Below, piece by piece: positions 10,084 to 18,069 of a stretch of DNA of 64,000 nucleotides. The notes beneath the pieces were generated by a model, which worked only from the letters and a program-made list of their open reading frames with translations, was not told where the DNA came from and made no database searches. The stretch covers positions 1 through 64,000 of the forward strand of contig JAAYVE010000021.1 of NCBI GenBank assembly GCA_012517315.1, given 5' to 3'. This DNA comes from Deltaproteobacteria bacterium (GTDB lineage Bacteria > Desulfobacterota > Syntrophobacteria > Syntrophobacterales > Syntrophobacteraceae). The first letter of the stretch is position 1, and each line of letters begins with the position of its first letter. The translations under genes were made by a program, and so were the position numbers.

Positions 10084-10099
10084 TGGCACATTCCTTTCA
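10084..10099 (+). promoter_or_regulatory. Candidate sigma-54 (-24/-12) promoter for flp
   Basis: TGGCAC, five bases, then TTTCA fits the consensus TGGCAC-N5-TTGCW with a single mismatch (T for G in the -12 GC). It lies 226 bp upstream of the flp start, implying a leader of roughly 215 bases. The two upstream dyads and the adjacent NtrC-family gene support it. Confidence 0.55.
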
Positions 10100-10325
10100 T
10101 GTAATTGCTTTCGCAGTTGTTCGTGCCCGGATGCAGGGCGCTCGGTGCGCCCATTGCGGATGGATCACGGCGGTTGAGGCAGAGGTGAAACCCGTGTTAA
10201 GAATCGGCTGATGTGTTGTTGAGATGCGAGCCGTCATGGGGAGGGGGGTGGTGACCCTCGGCGTATGGGAGATTGAAGGGAGAATGACCAAGGACCATGG
10301 GTCGAATCCCGGAGAGGAGAATTCG

Positions 10326-10514
10326 ATGCTTGAGATGATCAGAAGGTTTCTGAAAGAAGACGACGGAGCGAGCATGGCCGAGTATGCCATTCTGCTCGCC
10401 GTGATCACCGGCGCCCTGGTGACCATCCTCGGGCTTTACACTGAGTCCATGAGCAACATTTTCAACTTCATCAAACAAAAACTCGACGAAGCGCACAATG
10501 CAGCGTCCTCCTAG
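10326..10514 (+). CDS. flp: Flp-type pilin (Tad pilus major subunit)
   Basis: The 62-residue product has the hallmark class IVb prepilin signature: a short charged leader (MLEMIRRFLKEDDG), cleavage after Gly, then ASMAEYAILLAVITGALV with Glu at +5 and Tyr at +6 of the mature protein, and a single hydrophobic helix. After cleavage by the prepilin peptidase encoded 1.25 kb downstream, it would polymerise into thin adhesive Flp pili. The start is set by a GGAGAGGAGA ribosome site; an in-frame extension to 10224 lacks sense. It is the first gene after the sigma-54-like promoter and is followed by a hairpin, which would allow more pilin than assembly-gene transcript. Confidence 0.93.
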   Translation: MLEMIRRFLKEDDGASMAEYAILLAVITGALVTILGLYTESMSNIFNFIKQKLDEAHNAASS

Positions 10515-10546
10515 GATAGGGTCACCGGCGCATTCCGGTCTCAAGG

Positions 10547-10579
10547 CCCTTTGATTACATCCCGGAGTGCATCAAAGGG
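10547..10579 (+). terminator. Hairpin after flp (possible attenuator)
   Basis: CCCTTTGAT at 10547-10555 pairs perfectly with ATCAAAGGG at 10571-10579, with a 15-base loop, 32 bases after the flp stop. No run of T follows, so it is more likely an RNA-stabilising or partial-termination hairpin than a strong intrinsic terminator. Confidence 0.45.
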
Positions 10580-11080
10580 GTTTCTGGATGCGAGGCGCAA
10601 GTGAAGAGCGGGGGGCGCGGGAAAACCGCGTGGGGGTGATTTGATCGGGTTTTTTCCCAGACAGACTTTATCCAGGATACGTCAAGCTGGTCTTCTGTTC
10701 TTCCGGTGAAGTGGAAGTACTTTTCGAGACGGGGATGAGTGCACTGTTGCCTGTGGGAATCGCCCCTCCTGTTTCGTCGCCTGTGCCCGGTATGCGAAAA
10801 GAGGAGCGCTTACAATCGGGGGATGGTCAGGCCGGTTGAGCTTTCACCTCCGGTGGCTTCCCGAGCGCCGGCATTCACACCCTTCCGGTGAGTGTTCATT
10901 TTCAATGATGTCTCCTTAGATGCTCATGGCATGGGTGGGTTTTTCGCAACAACCCAGAGTTGCCAAGGGTGCTATTCCCGTTGCCAAGACCGGCTGACGC
11001 TTTTCCTCCAGCTTTCCGATCTTTTTATGGTTCATTTTCGGACCATTTTTAGCTCCCGATTCCGGTGAAAGAACGAAACC

Positions 11081-11191
11081 ATGCCCTTGAAGCCTTTTGT
11101 ACTGGGATTTTCTCTAGGAGTGCTCCTAGTCTTTTTGTGTGTTCCGGTCTCTGGGAGGATCCAGCGGATTTGCAGTCGCCGGGAGAAATGA
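11081..11191 (+). CDS. Possible 36-residue membrane peptide
   Basis: An ATG frame encodes a Lys-containing N-terminus followed by a hydrophobic run (FVLGFSLGVLLVFLCVPV) and a basic tail (RIQRICSRREK), the shape of a single-pass micropeptide. The ribosome site is weak (GGTGAAAG, 8-9 bases upstream). A competing 98-codon frame overlaps it but is not protein-like. Only the hydrophobic pattern supports this call. Confidence 0.25.
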   Translation: MPLKPFVLGFSLGVLLVFLCVPVSGRIQRICSRREK

Positions 11192-11443
11192 GTGCCGGAC
11201 GCACCCGTCATCGAGTGCCTCCCATTTCGACATCCGTATTGGAGCGCCTTTCTAATGGGACGTTCCAGATCACATCTTTGAATTCCCAAAATGCCCCCCC
11301 CATTCCTCCCTCAGTTCTCTTGCCCGGGATAAATTTTGACTCGCCCGAGACACTGAGATAATCTGTCACTACAGGACTGATCTTTTCAAGGACTGCTCTC
11401 TGCAACCAGGATTTGGCTCTATCCGATGGAATGGATACAAGAA

Positions 11444-11638
11444 ATGCTGGTATTCTGGTTCATTGTGGGTTTGGTGTCCGGCGTTGTCATGGGCATTCTG
11501 GTGGTGGCTTTGTGCGCCATGGCATCAGACCGCCATCGCCCCAGACCGAATCATGTTCCTATCACCGGTGTCCCTGAGAGTCCGGGGAGTGCTCAGGATG
11601 ATGATGAAGATGGAAACAGGAAAGGTTTTTACCACTAA
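11444..11638 (+). CDS. Small single-pass membrane protein
   Basis: The 64-residue product starts with a strong hydrophobic segment (VFWFIVGLVSGVVMGILVV) and continues with a short acidic, Pro-rich tail (ASDRHRPRPN, DDDEDGNRKG). It resembles the small DUF3789-like class of one-helix proteins, but that match is from memory of shape only. An alternative ATG at 11426 adds six residues; neither start has a strong ribosome site. It lies within the Tad locus just before the prepilin peptidase gene, so a role in pilus biogenesis is possible. Confidence 0.4.
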   Translation: MLVFWFIVGLVSGVVMGILVVALCAMASDRHRPRPNHVPITGVPESPGSAQDDDEDGNRKGFYH

Positions 11639-11765
11639 AGGGGTGTATTCACCTCCTCATCGGGGTGTGGGAAGTTTTCCAGGCGGGGGGAGTTGCGTGC
11701 CGGTCAGCAGGCGGCAAGCAATGGGTTTTGTTGTCTTATTGTCTGATCCGTGAGGGAGCCACTTC

Positions 11766-12368
11766 ATGAGTTCCTTCGCTCCCTTCATCCTCGCCGTATT
11801 CCTAGCGGTCTGCGCAGTTTTTGATCTCTTTTACCGAAGAATTCCCAACTGGCTCACTTACCCGGCCATGACGGCGGCTTTGATCTTCCGGGGGATCAAT
11901 GGAGGGGTGGACGAACTGCTGCAGGGGCTTAGCGGGTTGGCGGTTGGCATGGCTTTGTTGATGCCTGTTTACCTGGTGAAAGGCATGGGGGCTGGAGATG
12001 TGAAGCTCATGGGAGTGGTGGGCGCCTTCCTCGGCCCGAAGGAGGCGTTTGTCGCTTTTCTCTGGACCGGGGTCACAGGAGGCGTCTATGCGTTGATTTT
12101 ACTTGCATTGCATCCGCATCAACTTGTAATATTTCTGAAAAAATGCCTACAAAAGTTTGTATTTATCGGAAAAGTCTTGTTCTACGGGGTGAGCGGGGCG
12201 CATGCTCTTTCACCGTTTGATGAGGAACCGGCGCATCAGGGCGAGGGTCTCAAAGTATGCTATGGGGTGGCCATCGCGGTGGGAACCATGGGCTACTTGC
12301 TGTGCAAGGGGGGAGGGCACTCCAGCTGGCCTCCTTTCGTATGTGCCTTGAGTAGCAGGTTTTTTTAG
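11766..12368 (+). CDS. cpaA: Prepilin peptidase, TadV/CpaA type (A24 family)
   Basis: The 200-residue polytopic membrane protein carries both catalytic aspartates of A24 peptidases: Asp20 in FDLFYRRIPNWL and Asp78 in GMGAGDVKLM. It lacks the N-terminal methyltransferase domain of PilD, as is usual for TadV/CpaA. It should cut the leader from Flp and the TadE/TadG-type pseudopilins at the inner membrane. The C-terminal part (GLKVCYGVAIAVGTMGYLL) is the normal last helix; the final 25 residues (KGGGHSSWPPF...) extend slightly past family length. It is followed after 13 bp by cpaB, and the stretch near 12120-12180 between helices is noticeably richer in A+T. Confidence 0.9.
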   Translation: MSSFAPFILAVFLAVCAVFDLFYRRIPNWLTYPAMTAALIFRGINGGVDELLQGLSGLAVGMALLMPVYLVKGMGAGDVKLMGVVGAFLGPKEAFVAFLWTGVTGGVYALILLALHPHQLVIFLKKCLQKFVFIGKVLFYGVSGAHALSPFDEEPAHQGEGLKVCYGVAIAVGTMGYLLCKGGGHSSWPPFVCALSSRFF

Positions 12369-12381
12369 GAGAAGGGGATCC

Positions 12382-13233
12382 ATGGGGAAGTTCAAGGCGG
12401 TTATCGCTTTTGTTTTGGCGGTGGTGGTTGCGTTGGTGGCCACCTCCATCATTTACCGGTGGGTCCAGACCAAGGCAGCTGCCCCCGTGCAAACGGCGTC
12501 CAAGGAGGAGAAGGGCGTGCAGATGGCACTGGCCGCCCGTGATCTCTCCAAGGGGACGAAAATCGGTGCCGGGGACATCAAGATGGTTTCCCTACCGGAA
12601 CAGGCCATTCCCGCAGGCCATTTTAAGGACGCTGCGGCCCTCCAGGGGCGTGTGCTCATTGCTCAGGTGAGGGAAAACGAACCCATCACGGAATCGAAGT
12701 TAGCCCCGGTGAGTGTGACCACGGGGGGTGTTTCCGCCGTGGTTTCGCCCGGAAAGCGGGCCATCGCCGTTGCCGGAGACAAGGTCATCGGCCTTGCCGG
12801 TTTCATTCAGCCGGGGAACCGAGTGGACGTGCTCGTGACCCTGAAGAGCCCCACAAGCGAAAGCCATGTCACAAAGGTTGTGCTGGAAAACATCCTGGTC
12901 CTGGCCACGGGAACGCAAACACTGAACCTGTTTGATGGAAAACCCGGCCCCGTGGATGTGTTCACTCTGGAGGTGACCCCCGAGGAGGCCGAGAAACTTT
13001 CCCTCGCCGCGAGCCAGGGGAAGCTGCATTTTGCCCTGCGAAACGTCACTGACGATTCGGAGGTGACCACTATGGGAACAAGTGTTTCCGAGATCCTGGA
13101 CGGCTACAAGCCCAGGATGCAACTGGTGAAAGAACCGGTGGTGAAACCGCCTCCAGAGCCGAAGGAGCCGGCAAAGCGGGCGGTCGAGATCCAGACCATC
13201 AGGGGGACCAGTGTGACTTCCCAGTCTTTCTGA
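12382..13233 (+). CDS. cpaB: Flp pilus assembly protein CpaB/RcpC
   Basis: The 283-residue product begins with a membrane anchor (VIAFVLAVVVALVATSII, about 6-23), then an SAF domain (VQMALAARDLSKGTKIGAGDIKMVSLP, about 48-75) and the RcpC/CpaB domain (RAIAVAGDKVIGLAGFIQPGNRVDVLVTL). It is a periplasmic protein that works with the outer-membrane secretin CpaC/RcpA, encoded next. The ribosome site is AGGAGAAGGGGAT. The Pro-rich C-terminal linker (KPPPEPKEPAKR) precedes a short tail of unknown role. Family assignment is firm. Confidence 0.92.
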   Translation: MGKFKAVIAFVLAVVVALVATSIIYRWVQTKAAAPVQTASKEEKGVQMALAARDLSKGTKIGAGDIKMVSLPEQAIPAGHFKDAAALQGRVLIAQVRENEPITESKLAPVSVTTGGVSAVVSPGKRAIAVAGDKVIGLAGFIQPGNRVDVLVTLKSPTSESHVTKVVLENILVLATGTQTLNLFDGKPGPVDVFTLEVTPEEAEKLSLAASQGKLHFALRNVTDDSEVTTMGTSVSEILDGYKPRMQLVKEPVVKPPPEPKEPAKRAVEIQTIRGTSVTSQSF

Positions 13234-13430
13234 GGGGTGTCGAGAAGGTTGGCTGGTCCGATGATCTTCAGCAAGTCGCGCCATGGCTTGGAGATCAGCG
13301 AGGAGAGGGATGGCGCTTTTCGCTGGAGGCAGAGAAACTGAATAGGGGGAGTCCGGTCCCGCGGACACTGAGAAGGGGCTGCAGGGGTTTTATGGGACGC
13401 GGTGGAACCGGAGGAGGAAAGGGGGATCTC

Positions 13431-14876
13431 GTGTGTGAGCGGATGTTTCCCGAAAAAAGGGTGGCGGTCCTTTTTTGCCCGTGGCTCCTGGTGGTTCTCG
13501 CGTTTGCGCAGTGCCTGGCTGCGGACGGCGGGCCAAAGGTTGTGCCCGGCAGGGCCCCACAACGGATCAATGTGGAAATCGGAAAATCGGTCATCGTGCA
13601 AACGTCTCGGCCCGTCTCTAGAGTGTCCGTCGCCGAGCCGGCCGTAGCCGATTACATTCTGCTTTCGCCCAACCAAATCTATCTCACCGGCAAGGGCCCC
13701 GGGGTCACGAACATGACCTTATGGGGACCGGACGACAAGATCTCAGCCATTTACGATATCGAATCCCTGCCCGATGTTTCCCGGATTTCGGCGAAACTGC
13801 GCCAGGTGCTACCCGGGGAAAAAGACATCGGCGTTCATGCGGCCCACGATTCCATCACCCTTACGGGGAAGGTGGGAAGCACCAGCAGTGCGGCCCATGC
13901 CCTGGCGGTGGCCGAGGCTTTCAAGACAAGGCCGGAGCAGAAGATCATCAACCTCATCGAGGTGGGCGGGGTGCAACAGGTGATGCTGGAGGTTCGGGTG
14001 GCAGAGATGTCGCGGGCCCTCGGCAGGCGCTTGGGGATCAATTTTGTTGCTGGCAACAACGGCAGCATCGGGACGAGTCTCATCGGGAACCTCGGCAGCA
14101 TCAATGAATTCATCGGCAATGGAACGGCAGGCAGCCTGGACCTCAACTTTTCCCAGGCCGTGAATGCTCTTTTTCACATTGCCGGGGGGGAGTTCACCTT
14201 CACCCAGTTCATGGATGCCCTGAAAGAGGAAGGGCTGGTGAAGATTCTCGCCGAGCCGAACCTCATCACCTTGAGTGGCCAGGAGGCGACCTTTCTGGCG
14301 GGAGGGGAGTTTCCCGTCCCGGTTCCCCAGGGACTGGGGACGGTGGCCATCGAGTACAAGAAATTCGGTGTGGCCCTCTCCTTCACCCCCACGGTGCTGA
14401 GCGACCGGAAGATCAACGTGAAGGTCCAGCCTGAAGTGTCCGATTTGGATTTCACGACGGCCATCAGTATTTCCGGGGTGGCGGTACCCGGTATCACAAC
14501 CCGGCAGGTGACCACGATGATCGAACTGGCCGATGGGCAAAGCTTTGCCATAGCGGGACTCCTGAGGGACTCGGTGAGGGAAACGGTCTCCAAGTTCCCC
14601 TTTCTGGGTGAGATCCCGGTGCTGGGAGCCCTCTTCAGAAGCACCTCGTATCAGAGAAACGAGACGGAACTCATCGTCATCGTGACACCGCACCTGGTGA
14701 AGCCTCTGGACATGGCCAAACAGAAGCTCCCCACGGACAGCTATGTGGACCCGACCGATGCCGAATTCTACCTCCTGGGTCTCCTGAAGGGACGGAAAAC
14801 GCACGCCCCCCCCTCACCCTTTGGGCTCAAAGGGACCATGGAAGGAGAATTCGGGCACGCGGTGCCCAAATACTGA
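13431..14876 (+). CDS. cpaC: Outer-membrane secretin CpaC/RcpA
   Basis: The product has a signal peptide (VAVLFCPWLLVVLAFAQCLA), an N-terminal pilus-secretin domain (INVEIGKSVIVQTSRPVSRVSVAEPAVADY), a BON-like domain (IGVHAAHDSITLTGKVGSTSSAAHAL) and a full secretin domain ending in the conserved VRETVSKFPFLGEIPVLGALF and ETELIVIVTPHLVKP. It forms the outer-membrane pore through which Flp pili emerge. I prefer the GTG at 13431, preceded by AAAGGGGG; ATGs at 13392 and 13443 are alternatives in the same frame. It follows cpaB, the usual Tad order, after a 197-bp gap in which no gene was seen. Confidence 0.92.
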   Translation: MCERMFPEKRVAVLFCPWLLVVLAFAQCLAADGGPKVVPGRAPQRINVEIGKSVIVQTSRPVSRVSVAEPAVADYILLSPNQIYLTGKGPGVTNMTLWGPDDKISAIYDIESLPDVSRISAKLRQVLPGEKDIGVHAAHDSITLTGKVGSTSSAAHALAVAEAFKTRPEQKIINLIEVGGVQQVMLEVRVAEMSRALGRRLGINFVAGNNGSIGTSLIGNLGSINEFIGNGTAGSLDLNFSQAVNALFHIAGGEFTFTQFMDALKEEGLVKILAEPNLITLSGQEATFLAGGEFPVPVPQGLGTVAIEYKKFGVALSFTPTVLSDRKINVKVQPEVSDLDFTTAISISGVAVPGITTRQVTTMIELADGQSFAIAGLLRDSVRETVSKFPFLGEIPVLGALFRSTSYQRNETELIVIVTPHLVKPLDMAKQKLPTDSYVDPTDAEFYLLGLLKGRKTHAPPSPFGLKGTMEGEFGHAVPKY

Positions 14877-15171
14877 GGGAAACCATCGAGTGGGCAAGGG
14901 GTGTGGCACGATTCCTTGGGGGTGCCAACGCCGGTGGTTTCGCTCTCTGTGAGGGCTGCCGGCGGCGATTCAGAAGTTGTTTGGGCGGAGCGGGCTGGGC
15001 AGCTTGAGGGCCCACGGTTTTCCTTGTCGTGGCGCCTGGTTTGGAACGTTCTCGGAGGGGTATACAATGTCGCACCTGCCCTGCGGTCACCTCTTCCCTT
15101 GCCGGGAGCCATGGGAAAAGGCGCTCAGGACCGCCGTCGGCTTTGAAACGGAACCTTGAGAGGAGAGAATC

Positions 15172-15498
15172 ATGCAGGCGCGCTGCGTCCTCACCGTTGC
15201 AGTTTTTCTGTTCCTTTTGGTCTCCCCGGCTCTGGCGGGTTCATACGGACCCTATTTCCCCTGCACCCCTCCTGAAAGAGACACCTTCGGTGATGCGTTC
15301 AGAATGGCCAGGGATAGCCAGGTTCTCAACCCGGATGCCTCGTCGAACCTCGATCCCGTGAAAGGACTGGAAGGTCGGGTGGCGGAGAAGATTCACGAGA
15401 AGTATGTTGATGCCCTGGGAAAGAAAATGGGTGGCGGTACCGGCTCCGGCGGTACGGTGGGGTTTGTTCCGCTCCTCACCGGCGGCATGGGACAGTAG
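15172..15498 (+). CDS. Small secreted protein of the Tad locus
   Basis: The 108-residue product has a clear signal peptide (CVLTVAVFLFLLVSPALAGS) and a strong ribosome site (GAGAGGAGAG). The mature part reads SYGPYFPC, then a motif I recall from small proteins found between secretin and tadZ genes in other proteobacterial Tad loci: FGDAFRMARDSQVLNPDASSNLDPVKGLEGRVAEKIHEKY. The end is Gly-rich (GKKMGGGTGSGG). Its biochemical role is unknown; position and export suggest a periplasmic or outer-membrane accessory of the secretin. The 295 bp before it hold nothing convincing. Confidence 0.7.
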   Translation: MQARCVLTVAVFLFLLVSPALAGSYGPYFPCTPPERDTFGDAFRMARDSQVLNPDASSNLDPVKGLEGRVAEKIHEKYVDALGKKMGGGTGSGGTVGFVPLLTGGMGQ

Positions 15499-16015
15499 CA
15501 AGGACATTGCCCATAGATGCCTGTTGGCCGACATTGGGATTCCTGGATCCTACGGGGAACTGTTACGAGGCTTCATGGGTTGAAGCAATAGAGGGTGTCA
15601 CCCATTGCCCGTTCGTGATGTTTGCCGGTGAAGTGGTGACAGACATCCGGCGGCACACAGGTTGCCCGGGGGCTGTGGCGTGAGAAATCATCCTGAACGA
15701 ATCGGGAATCTGCACCAGCGGGGTTTCTGGAAGGCTGCCCTGCTAGAAGATGCCTCGCTTTTACCCGCCCGTTGATCATTCCAACTTTTCTATCCGGTTA
15801 TCTGCGGGTATACTCCCACAGTAAATTGAATGCGATCGATTCTCCTTGGCGCGGGGGGACTCTCAAGGCGGCGATCCCTGTTGTCTGTCCGCTGACCTAA
15901 TTTGTCCGCTATTGATCATGACGGTCTCGTTTTCGGTTCCTCTGGAGCGGCGGTGATGGGGGGTGACAGCGCTGGGGATGGATGCCGGGAAAGCTTGGGT
16001 GAAGATGGTGAAGTG
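15499..16015. other. Intergenic region inside the Tad locus
   Basis: About 517 bp with no credible gene. The tadE frame stays open leftwards to 15902, but its sequence there is not protein-like. No terminator hairpin with a T-run and no sigma-54 consensus was found. An internal promoter for the tadE-tadD block may lie here, since this is the largest gap inside the assembly genes. Confidence 0.45.
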
Positions 16016-16507
16016 ATGGATCGGATTTCTGAGCGGAGCGTAAAGCGCGGAAGCTGCTTGGCGGGCGAGCGTGGCAGTGCCATGCTGGAGTTTGCCATCA
16101 TCGTTCCGTCGTTGATCCTTTTCTTGTTTTTCATCGTGGAGTTCGCGCTCATCATGTACGACAAGGCGGTCATCACCAATGCGAGCAGGGAAGGGGCGCG
16201 CCTTGCAAGCCTGTATTACCCTGACGCTGGAAACCCCGGCGCCCGGAGACCCGACGGGGAAATCCAGTCGGCGGTGATGGATTATGCGTCCAAATACCTC
16301 ATTACTTTTGGAAACGATACCCTGGACCTCTCCGACATCCAGGTGGTTCGGGAGCAGGACGCCTCCGGAATTTGGGTGGGAAAGGTGATAGTGACCTACC
16401 ACTATGATTTTATGATTCTTCCCAACTTGCTGCAAAACATCACGGGACCGTTCATCCTCTCAGCTGCGACGATCATGCGGGATGAGAATCAGATTCCTCC
16501 GTCCTGA
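16016..16507 (+). CDS. tadE: TadE-like pseudopilin
   Basis: The 163-residue product has a prepilin-like signature: charged leader ending ERG, then SAMLEFAIIVPSLILFLFFIVEFALIMYDKA, with Glu at +5 after the Gly. This is the TadE domain, including the following ITNASREGAR that marks the family. It would be processed by the locus prepilin peptidase and act as a minor pseudopilin in Flp assembly. ATG at 16016 was chosen because longer forms back to 15902 add non-conserved sequence. The next gene encodes a partner TadG-like protein. Confidence 0.88.
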   Translation: MDRISERSVKRGSCLAGERGSAMLEFAIIVPSLILFLFFIVEFALIMYDKAVITNASREGARLASLYYPDAGNPGARRPDGEIQSAVMDYASKYLITFGNDTLDLSDIQVVREQDASGIWVGKVIVTYHYDFMILPNLLQNITGPFILSAATIMRDENQIPPS

Positions 16508-16611
16508 GCCGTCTGATAAGGAATCCAGGAAGTCGGTGTTTGTCCCTCGACGCCATGAGATGGAAGGAAAAAGCCCGTGAATGCCCGGGGACATTTTGAT
16601 TTGGTTCTCAT

Positions 16612-18042
16612 ATGAACCATCGGTGTGGAGGATTCGGGAAGACCTTGAGAGAAGGTCACTTTTGCAGGAGACTCACGGACGAACAGGGTGCGATGATCGG
16701 GGTCCTCGGCATCCTGGTGATCGTGGTCCTCGGTTTTGTCGCCCTCGGCGTGGACGTGGGGCATCTCTATCTCGTGAGAAACGAACTCCAGAACGCGGCC
16801 GATGCGGGGGCCCTTGCGGGGGCGAACGTGCTCTACAGCGAGAACGGAACCCAGGTGAATCCCAATGCCAACCAAGCGGCGTTTGACGCCGCCGTCTCCA
16901 ACCGGGTGACGGTGTTCCCCGCCGGGTGGAGTCCGGTGCAGGTGGATTGGCCGAGCGGCACCAACGACGGGGGTGTTCAGCGGGGGCATTATGATCCTTC
17001 GACGGGCGTCTTCACGTCCAATGCCTCCCTTGAACCTGTGGATCTTCAGAATGGAGCCGAATCGAGTTTGAACGCGGACACGACTTTCGTCAATGCGGTG
17101 AGGGTCATTACGCGAACGTCCACTCGTTCCCTCTTCGCAGGGCTGCTGGGGGTCTCCACATCCAACCTCTCCGCCGAGGCCGTGGCCTACCTGGGTTTCG
17201 CCAGGGAGCTGAATCCCAGGGATGTGGACCAGCCCATCGCCGTCTGCCAGGACTGGCTGTATCCTGCCGATTCATCCCGCAACCCTTGCAACAACTACCC
17301 CAACAGCAGTTACTGGATGGTGCCTGACGGTCCTCATCAGGTTGTGCGATGGATCACTCTCGACCAAGGCCCAACCAGCGATATTTCTTGTGGGCCCATC
17401 CTTGACGGAAATCCTCAACAGGTCATGTTTACCGAAGCGATGCCGACTGTCCCCATAAGCAGTGACCCAACTGCGTTCAATTTCTTTCGTGACCAGAATT
17501 GGCGGCATATTTCACGATGTGCAATGAATGATTCAGACAACGATGGTATCCGGGAAACACCTATTGACTCGAATAACAACACAATCCCAGACAGGCCATG
17601 GATATTCACGTTGCCCGTTATCGATTGTTCAGGCAACCCGTACTCCGTCCCCCCTTTGGGAAGGGTTGTGGTTGAGATGATTTGGATGACTCCAGGTGGG
17701 TCTTATCCAGAACCAGACAATGTGTGTGATGATACGCCGCGCAGGATGTACGACAGGGTGTCCGGAACCGACTGGACGTGCCCCTGGTATCAACCAGGCT
17801 GTGATGATCCGATACAGAGATGGAGTATGTTCGCACAGCGCTTTGAATTTCGCGATTCCACCGGGCCGACTCTTGACTGCACTCAGCCATCTCTAAGAAA
17901 TGTCATGTTTCTCAAGCCTGTGTGCGAGGATGACGATGGCGATGGAACCTATAAGCCCGTCCGCCCCAGGACAGGAAGGACAGGCAGTACCGTCTACGGC
18001 TTGAGGGGGCAACTGGCCAAATACCCCGTGCTCGTCAAATGA
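16612..18042 (+). CDS. tadG: TadG-like protein with Tad domain and Cys-rich C-terminus
   Basis: The 476-residue product begins with a basic leader and a hydrophobic segment (MIGVLGILVIVVLGFVALGVDVGHLYLVRNELQNAADAGALAGA, about 28-70), the signature of the putative Tad-like pilus-assembly domain. The rest is predicted outside the membrane. About ten cysteines lie in the second half (for example AVCQDW, NPCNNY, DISCGP, VIDCSG, TCPWYQPGCDD), along with an Asp-rich DSDNDGIRETPID that could bind calcium. No von Willebrand A domain with MIDAS residues is evident, unlike longer TadG proteins. The start at 16612 lacks a good ribosome site; an ATG at 16693 would begin at MIGVLG. The segment 17,440-17,760 is richer in A+T than its neighbours. 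Confidence 0.78.
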   Translation: MNHRCGGFGKTLREGHFCRRLTDEQGAMIGVLGILVIVVLGFVALGVDVGHLYLVRNELQNAADAGALAGANVLYSENGTQVNPNANQAAFDAAVSNRVTVFPAGWSPVQVDWPSGTNDGGVQRGHYDPSTGVFTSNASLEPVDLQNGAESSLNADTTFVNAVRVITRTSTRSLFAGLLGVSTSNLSAEAVAYLGFARELNPRDVDQPIAVCQDWLYPADSSRNPCNNYPNSSYWMVPDGPHQVVRWITLDQGPTSDISCGPILDGNPQQVMFTEAMPTVPISSDPTAFNFFRDQNWRHISRCAMNDSDNDGIRETPIDSNNNTIPDRPWIFTLPVIDCSGNPYSVPPLGRVVVEMIWMTPGGSYPEPDNVCDDTPRRMYDRVSGTDWTCPWYQPGCDDPIQRWSMFAQRFEFRDSTGPTLDCTQPSLRNVMFLKPVCEDDDGDGTYKPVRPRTGRTGSTVYGLRGQLAKYPVLVK

Positions 18043-18069
18043 ACCAACCCCATTGACAGGGAAAGAACC

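Larger units (their letters stand above)
10515..11443. other. Long leader region between flp and the Tad assembly genes
   Basis: About 930 bp without a convincing gene. It contains the post-flp hairpin, a small CGCGG-GAAAA-CCGCG hairpin near 10615, a direct repeat of GTTGCCAAG near 10958 and 10979, and a 36-codon hydrophobic frame at 11081-11191. No riboswitch or tRNA could be recognised. Confidence 0.5.

Noticed and set aside
11065-11361. 98-codon plus-strand frame between flp and cpaA
   Set aside because: No ribosome site and non-protein-like composition; it overlaps a shorter hydrophobic frame that is itself uncertain.
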